DNA of 38,050 bases from positions 1-38,050 of the forward strand of contig JAMQCK010000211.1 in the NCBI GenBank assembly GCA_024196135.1. The letters run 5' to 3'. The number at the start of each line of letters is the position of its first letter. Positions within the stretch are counted from its first letter, which is position 1. Origin of the DNA: Pleurotus ostreatus/Saccharomyces cerevisiae fusant. Its lineage: Eukaryota > Opisthokonta. Positions 33,238 to 38,050 of this stretch are shown piece after piece. The position numbers and the translations under genes were made by a program. The notes under the pieces were generated by a model, which was not told the DNA's origin, did no database searches, and saw only the letters and a program-made list of their open reading frames with translations.

Positions 33238-35295
33238 TCACCGCCTCCTCCCACCCCCACCACCCAGCACCACCATCTTGTTATTCTTCTTCTTCCGCCC
33301 ACTGCTCCCGACCGACGCGCCTCGCTGCTCCATCTCGTGCCAGGCCACGTCGAAATCGTACTCGTCCTGCATCTCCTGAGCCAACGTGCGTGAGCGGCGC
33401 GGTGTTTGCGAAGACGCAGCAGTCGAAAGTGTCGATGCGAAGCTTCGTTGTCCCCAAGCGCCGAAAGCAGCCTGGGCAACGACGGCGGGCGAAGGCTCGA
33501 CGTCCTCAGAGGCCGCGCCCGGGGAGACAGAACGAGGAGGCGTATATGACGCGGCCGGCGGCGGCAACCAAGACGTAGCCTGCTCATGCTGCTGCTGCTG
33601 CGCCGCGCGCTCCCTTCTGCCGCGCAAGTCCCTCTCCTCGCGCTTCTCCTTCTCCCGCCTCCGCGTATTGCGAGTCCTCAGAGCACCCTCGAAGGCCCGC
33701 AAGCCCTCACGGCCGACGATACCTGCGAGACTCGCCTCCTCGACTTCAACAAAGACAACGTCGGCACCCTCGGGGACGTGCGAAAGGTACTTGCAGCGCT
33801 TGCGGAGATCGGGATTGAGCGTCGTCGGCGTTGCGTGTGCGATGGTAAGGCGAAGGCTATCGGGGAGGGCAGCGTAGCCAGATACGTCAGGAGGCGACGC
33901 CCGAGCGAAGTGCTGGTGCAGAATCTTGATGTCGAGCGGGTGGAGGAAGATAGGCAGGCCATTGGCAGCTTGGTAGAAGTAGTAGGTTGATGTACTCGGT
34001 GGCGGCGGATTGAGATTGCGACGCTGGCGAGGGGCGGGGGAGGAAGGCGCCACCGCGGATTGCGTACCCTTAACCGCTAGCAACTCGGTGGGAACCTCAT
34101 CAGCGGGTGCAAGCACCGGGCGCTGGTACTGCTGCGCCCTCCGAGCAGCCGCGCGTCTCTCCAACTCCTGCTGCTCACGCTTCGTGCGTTCGATAGCCTC
34201 CATAAGAGGTGGTGATTCCAGCGCGCGCGCCTTCTCTATCTGCTGCCTGACCTTCGTCTCCGCGGCCTCAATGAAGCTTATGCCTAGATCATCGCCAACC
34301 ATCATGCGCTTCTCGCCCTCCAGAGCGTCGAGGTCGTGCGCTAGATCTGCGATGAGCTGGTCCGGCGTGGCGAGCATGAACTTCGCGTAGGTGAAGACGT
34401 CGGGTAGGAAGTGGAAAGGCGCTTGGTGCAGCGGGAGCACATCCGAGGGCCAGGTGGTCGAACGCGGGAGAGCGAGTGTCGTGATGCTCGGACGCTGCAT
34501 GAGGCGAAAGCGCATCGTCGTGCCCGGGTTCGGGGTGCTCTCCAAGCGAAGCGCGGAGGTTGAAGACGCGGAAGCAGCCGAGTCAACAGGCGCATCCTGA
34601 GCATCCTCCTCCGGCGGCAGCGAGAACTCGTCGAACCACTTGACAGCCTTGAGCTGGCGCTCGTTGAAGGTGTCAGTGCACAGCGGGCAGTGGACCCATT
34701 TGCGGTTATCGGATGTGTTCAGATAGTGGAGGATGCATGGATAGCAGAAGACCTGGAGGGGCGTTAGTTGTTGGGCGAGGAAGGAGGAAAGTGCACTTGC
34801 ATGTCCACATCGAGTCATCCGGGGCGCAGTAGGGGTCGATAGGCAGATAGGGCAGGAAGTATGGCCTTCGTCCCTATCACCGCTGGAGGCGATGGCTGAC
34901 GAGCGAGGTATGATGACCTGGAGGATGTCCTGCCATTGAAAGAATCTGCAAAGGGTTAGTTGTAGCGTACGAGGAGGAAGAATGCGCGTACATGTCGGGG
35001 TCGGCGAAGTGGACTGTGTAGTCACCGGTAGGGTTCATCAAGAAGCGATATTGCGCATTGACAAAGCCTGCGATGTGTGAGCACTGGCACCTCCTCCCAG
35101 CAAACCACACGCACGCTCTTTGTTATAGGCGGCGCCATGCTGGGCGGTCTTGCGGCTGCGGCGCGGGAGGGCGGCGGGGTGTGTCTGCCTAGGCGGAAGC
35201 GAAAAGTTGAGGAGATGGTTGATGGAGGTTGGGGGCGCCGTCTTGCTAGACCGCTTGTTGTTGGGGGATGTGGCGTGCGAGACTGCGTTGCTCAT
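33238..35295 (-). CDS. RNF10/Mag2-like RING E3 ubiquitin ligase (638 aa)
   Basis: Exons 35295-35115, 35067-34992, 34945-34801 and 34752-33238. The order is basic N-terminus, NAQYRFLMNPTGDYTVHFADPD, FFQWQDILQVIIPRSS, then a C3HC4 RING at residues 117-159 ([25 protein letters not shown] ... HCPLC shown in pieces: CPIC, CGH, FCYPC, CPLC). YYFYQAANGLPIFLHPLDIK, which follows further on, is a diagnostic RNF10 segment. RNF10 and yeast Mag2 ubiquitylate 40S ribosomal proteins on stalled initiation complexes. The third intron (34800-34753) is GC-AG: the donor reads GCAAGT, and only this junction restores CGHVFC in the RING. The tail is rich in Arg, Gln and Ser. It is divergent from the WBP11-like gene across 169 bp. 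Confidence 0.92.
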
Positions 35296-35464
35296 AGACA
35301 GCGGGCGGGCAGGCGGGGGCACAGACAACGACCGACGTCGCTGTCGCTGGCTGACATGCACTCCCTCCGTCACACTCAATCTGAGTCGGCGCGCGCACGT
35401 GCGTCCGGGCCGGGCGCGCCGTGTTCTATTGCTGCTTCCTTCTGACGTCCATTCGAACACGGTC
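35296..35464. promoter_or_regulatory. Divergent promoter of RNF10-like and WBP11-like genes
   Basis: 169 bp between start codons. It is G/C-rich with GGGCGGGCAGGCGGGG near 35304. No TATA box is seen. Confidence 0.5.
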
Positions 35465-37234
35465 ATGGCCAAGGGAAAGAGCTTAAATCCAGCGGACGCG
35501 TTCCGGAAGGCGCAGCGCAAAAAGGAGCTCAAGAAGGCGAGCCTCCCGTACGTCTACCTGGCTTCTCATGCTCATCTCGTTCACAACTAGAACAAGGACT
35601 CCCGTTCCAAGGCGCGCGACTTTGCCCTCGTAAAGAAGGACACGACAGGTGCGCGCCGTCTGGTCCCCCTCGGACGGTTTCTGACCCCCTTCGCCAGAAA
35701 TCGAGGAGGAGATAGCCAGTCTCGAAGCCTCCAATAAGGACGCGGACAAGCGACGCGTGGCTGAGCTCAAGACCGAGCTCGAAGCTATCAACAAAAAGAA
35801 GGAGGAATATGTCAAGGAACACCCAGAACAACGCAAGCTCGTCTACCGCGGCAAGCGTCAAGAGGGCGAAAGTAGCAAGGCACAGGACATACCCGTGCCC
35901 CCGCAGAAGAGGAATCTCTTCAACAAGCACGGCCTGCCGCGCCATCCAGAACGTAGTATCTACTATGACCCTGTTATGAATCCATATGGCGTGCCGCCAC
36001 CGGGCATGCCGTACCAAGAGCGACGTGCGTCTGGCTTAACGTGGCGAATGAAGTGTGTGCTAACTCTCCACCTCCAGCGTTGAAAGCAGGGGAGGTGGAC
36101 AGCGAAGCGGAGGATGGTGCGTTCATGCAGCGAAGTCTTCGATCCATTCATTGACTCTCCACAGATGATGACATACCCATGCCCGAAGGCCCTGCACCAG
36201 GCGAGGAACTTGTCGGGAGCGACGACGAGATCCCCATGCCAGACGACCCGCCACCAGACGATGCGTCTGCACTAGCGCGACCAAGCCTTCCCCCATTACC
36301 TCCTGGTCTGCCTCCCCTACCAAGTGGCCCGCCACCTCTGCCAAAGGGCTTGCCGCCACTACCGGCAGGCGCACCCCCGCTGCCTGTGGGTGCACCACCA
36401 CTCCCTCTGCCAGCAGGCATGCCGCCTCTCCCGCCAGGTCCGCCACCATTCCCAGTAGGCGCTGCGCCTATGCACGGCAAGGTACCTCCACCACCGCCTC
36501 CCCCACCTATGGGCTTCCCACCCTTCCCTCCCACATACCCAGGCGCGTCCGCACCACCCTTCCTGCCTACATACACCGGCTACCCTGGCGCGCCTCCACC
36601 GCCACCGCCACCATTCCCTCCGGGGATGCACGCAGCGCCTCATCCAGGTGCCCCGCGCCCACCGCCTGGCTTCTTCCCTCGGCACGCGAACGTTGGATCA
36701 CTGCAGGACCCGCTCAGCGCGGTGCCGCATACGACGTACCAAGCAAGGAAAGGACCGGACGCGCCTCCGCCGGCTTCCGCGGCCAGGGCTACCCTACCGC
36801 CACCACCACCTGGACTGCCAGCCAAGCCCGGATTACCTGCAAAGCCAACTGCGGCTCCAGCGCCCAAAGACGTTGCTGCCGCCCGCGCAGCCGCAACTAT
36901 CGTCGCCGCGCCCGAACTACGCGACCTAAAGAAAGAGGCTACCGCATTTGTTCCGGCGAGCTTGAAGCGCAAGCGGCCTGCGGGGACGGTAGCGAAGGTG
37001 AATGCGGCCCCGGAAGCGGAGGGTGGGGATGCGGGCGAAGCGGAAGGCAGCGGAAGCGCACCAGCTGCTCCCAGAGCGGACCTGATGGATGCGCTGAAGA
37101 ATGCTGGAGTGCATGTAGGACCGAAGACGACTGAGGGGGCACCAGTGGAAAAGAAGAGGAAGGTTGACGCGAAGAAGGAGGGACAGGGGGATGATTATAA
37201 GGCGTTCTTGGAGGAAGTGGGGGACCTGTTGTAG
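35465..37234 (+). CDS. WBP11-like proline-rich spliceosome-associated protein (521 aa)
   Basis: Exons 35465-35536, 35591-35648, 35698-36024, 36078-36116 and 36165-37234. The N-terminus MAKGKSLNPADAFRKAQRKK and the ARDFALVKKD/LPRHPERSIYYDP blocks are the conserved WBP11 region; a coiled coil (IEEEIASLE ... INKKKEEYVKEHPEQRKL) lies between. Acidic DDDIPMP and DDEIPMPDDP patches follow. Then come about 200 residues of Pro-rich repeats (PPLPxGxPPLP type), suited to WW domains and PQBP1-type partners. A basic C-terminus has KRKRP and KKRKVDAKKE. WBP11 works in pre-mRNA splicing in the nucleus. The first intron must be GC-AG (donor GCGAGC at 35537): only that join gives KKELKKNKD in frame. Confidence 0.88.
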
Positions 37235-37376
37235 ATGAGAGGGCAGGTGCTACTTACTGGAAGAGCCGCGCAAATACATACTGTATCTATGTGTTCTCAG
37301 CCGTGTACCCATAAGCTTTAAGCAGGGGTAGAATTCGCGCCTTCTGAGATCCGAGCAGTGAAGACACGTCGCGTCC

Positions 37377-38050
37377 CTACAAGCGCGTCAAGGTCACTGG
37401 GGCGCGTTCGATCAAAAGAAATTTTGCAGCAGGTGAGCTCCGAGTGTCTCTCAGCAGCTGTCTTCTCTTTCGCTTCTGAAGGGGATTCGCAAGCGCAGAT
37501 GCGGAGAAAATATGTAGATTGACTATAGAAGAGGGAGGATGTACAACGAGACATTGCGACTGAATCCATACAGCTCCGCGAAGGGTAGGCTGCAGACGAA
37601 CCAACCGCACCCAAGTCCCATCGAAGATCGCTCTCCAGCCATAATGACGGGCTCGAGGTCCTCGACCCGCACACATCCCGAAGGCAGCGCAGGCTATTCG
37701 AACTGCTTTTGACAGGCTGTGAGTTTGCGTTAAGGAAAGGAAGCACGCGGATCGGCCGGCTATATACTATGCAGTCGGTGCACGTGATGCCTGGGTGGCT
37801 GAAGGCCCCCGTTCGCAGCGCCTGGGCCCCCAAACACAGATTCGAGGGCCCGGGCGTGGGAATCTTATCGAGGATATCGTCGTCGCCGTTAGCTGCATCG
37901 ACAACACCCCTTCGCACGCCGTCCGCTCAGTCGCACGCTGAGTAGATAACAAAACAGGGCCCCGCCAGTCGCCGGGAGCCGAACGCAAAACAGAGATGGC
38001 CTCAAGGAACGCCTTTGCGCTGCTTGGTGCGTTGATCTGACCAAATCCCC
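37377..38050 (-). CDS. Unidentified protein, C-terminal part (5' portion beyond right edge)
   Basis: Tentative exons <38050-37937, 37892-37784 and 37716-37377. The first piece reads GFGQINAPSSAKAFLEAISV and continues LRSAPGDWRGPVLLSTQ. A 44-nt GT-AG intron keeps frame into NGDDDILDKIPTPGPSNLCL and LGAQALRTGAFSHPGI. A 67-nt intron with a good pyrimidine tract leads to LSKAVRIACAAFG. The far C-terminus is uncertain, because a further intron could place it in another frame (one ending ELYGFSRNVSLYILPLL at about 37521). I do not recognise the family. It converges on the WBP11-like gene across 142 bp. The in-frame continuity over two introns is the main evidence for a gene. Confidence 0.4.

Overview
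The window is nuclear DNA of a filamentous basidiomycete, most likely a wood-decay agaricomycete. The genes carry many short GT-AG introns, mostly 45-60 nt with CTNAC-like branch points. They are tightly packed on both strands, and the recognisable proteins are fungal. The genus cannot be read from the sequence. Exon structures were joined by hand: every junction given keeps frame and follows GT-AG rules, except two GC-AG introns.

Left part (1-9027): a mitochondrial BAX-inhibitor/GHITM-like gene (minus, cut by the left edge) and a Pro/Ser-rich 329-aa protein gene (plus) once formed a divergent pair. Between them lies what looks like a complete DNA transposon of about 5.8 kb (1219-7009). It holds two convergent, apparently intact genes: a DUF6589 protein and a RecQ-type helicase with a zinc-binding module. 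It ends in imperfect inverted repeats of about 150 bp, begins TAG and ends CTA, and is flanked by identical 9-bp direct repeats. This is the most interesting object here; I know of no published description of a DUF6589 + RecQ two-gene element.

Middle part (9762-24113): housekeeping genes. These are the ribosomal-protein co-import adaptor SYO1 (minus), a TBL1/Sif2-type LisH-WD40 corepressor subunit (minus), a DCAF11/WDR23-type WD40 CUL4 adaptor (plus, 13 exons, divergent from TBL1), a CBM13/ricin-B-like protein (plus), a predicted secreted agmatinase-family enzyme (plus, 13 exons) and translation elongation factor 2 (plus).

A gene-poor stretch of about 1.8 kb follows (24114-25898), with a perfect 11-bp hairpin and a short telomere-like TTAGGG tract.

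Right part (25899-38050): methionine aminopeptidase 2 (plus), an HSL-type alpha/beta hydrolase with a long disordered tail (plus), the inositol-phosphosphingolipid phospholipase C ISC1 (minus), the NTF2-like mRNA export cofactor NXT1/p15 (plus, divergent from ISC1), an RNF10-type RING E3 ligase (minus), a WBP11-like splicing protein (plus, divergent from RNF10) and an unidentified minus-strand gene cut by the right edge. Translation and protein maturation are well represented (SYO1, EF2, MetAP2, RNF10), but this looks like ordinary fungal gene order, not a functional cluster.
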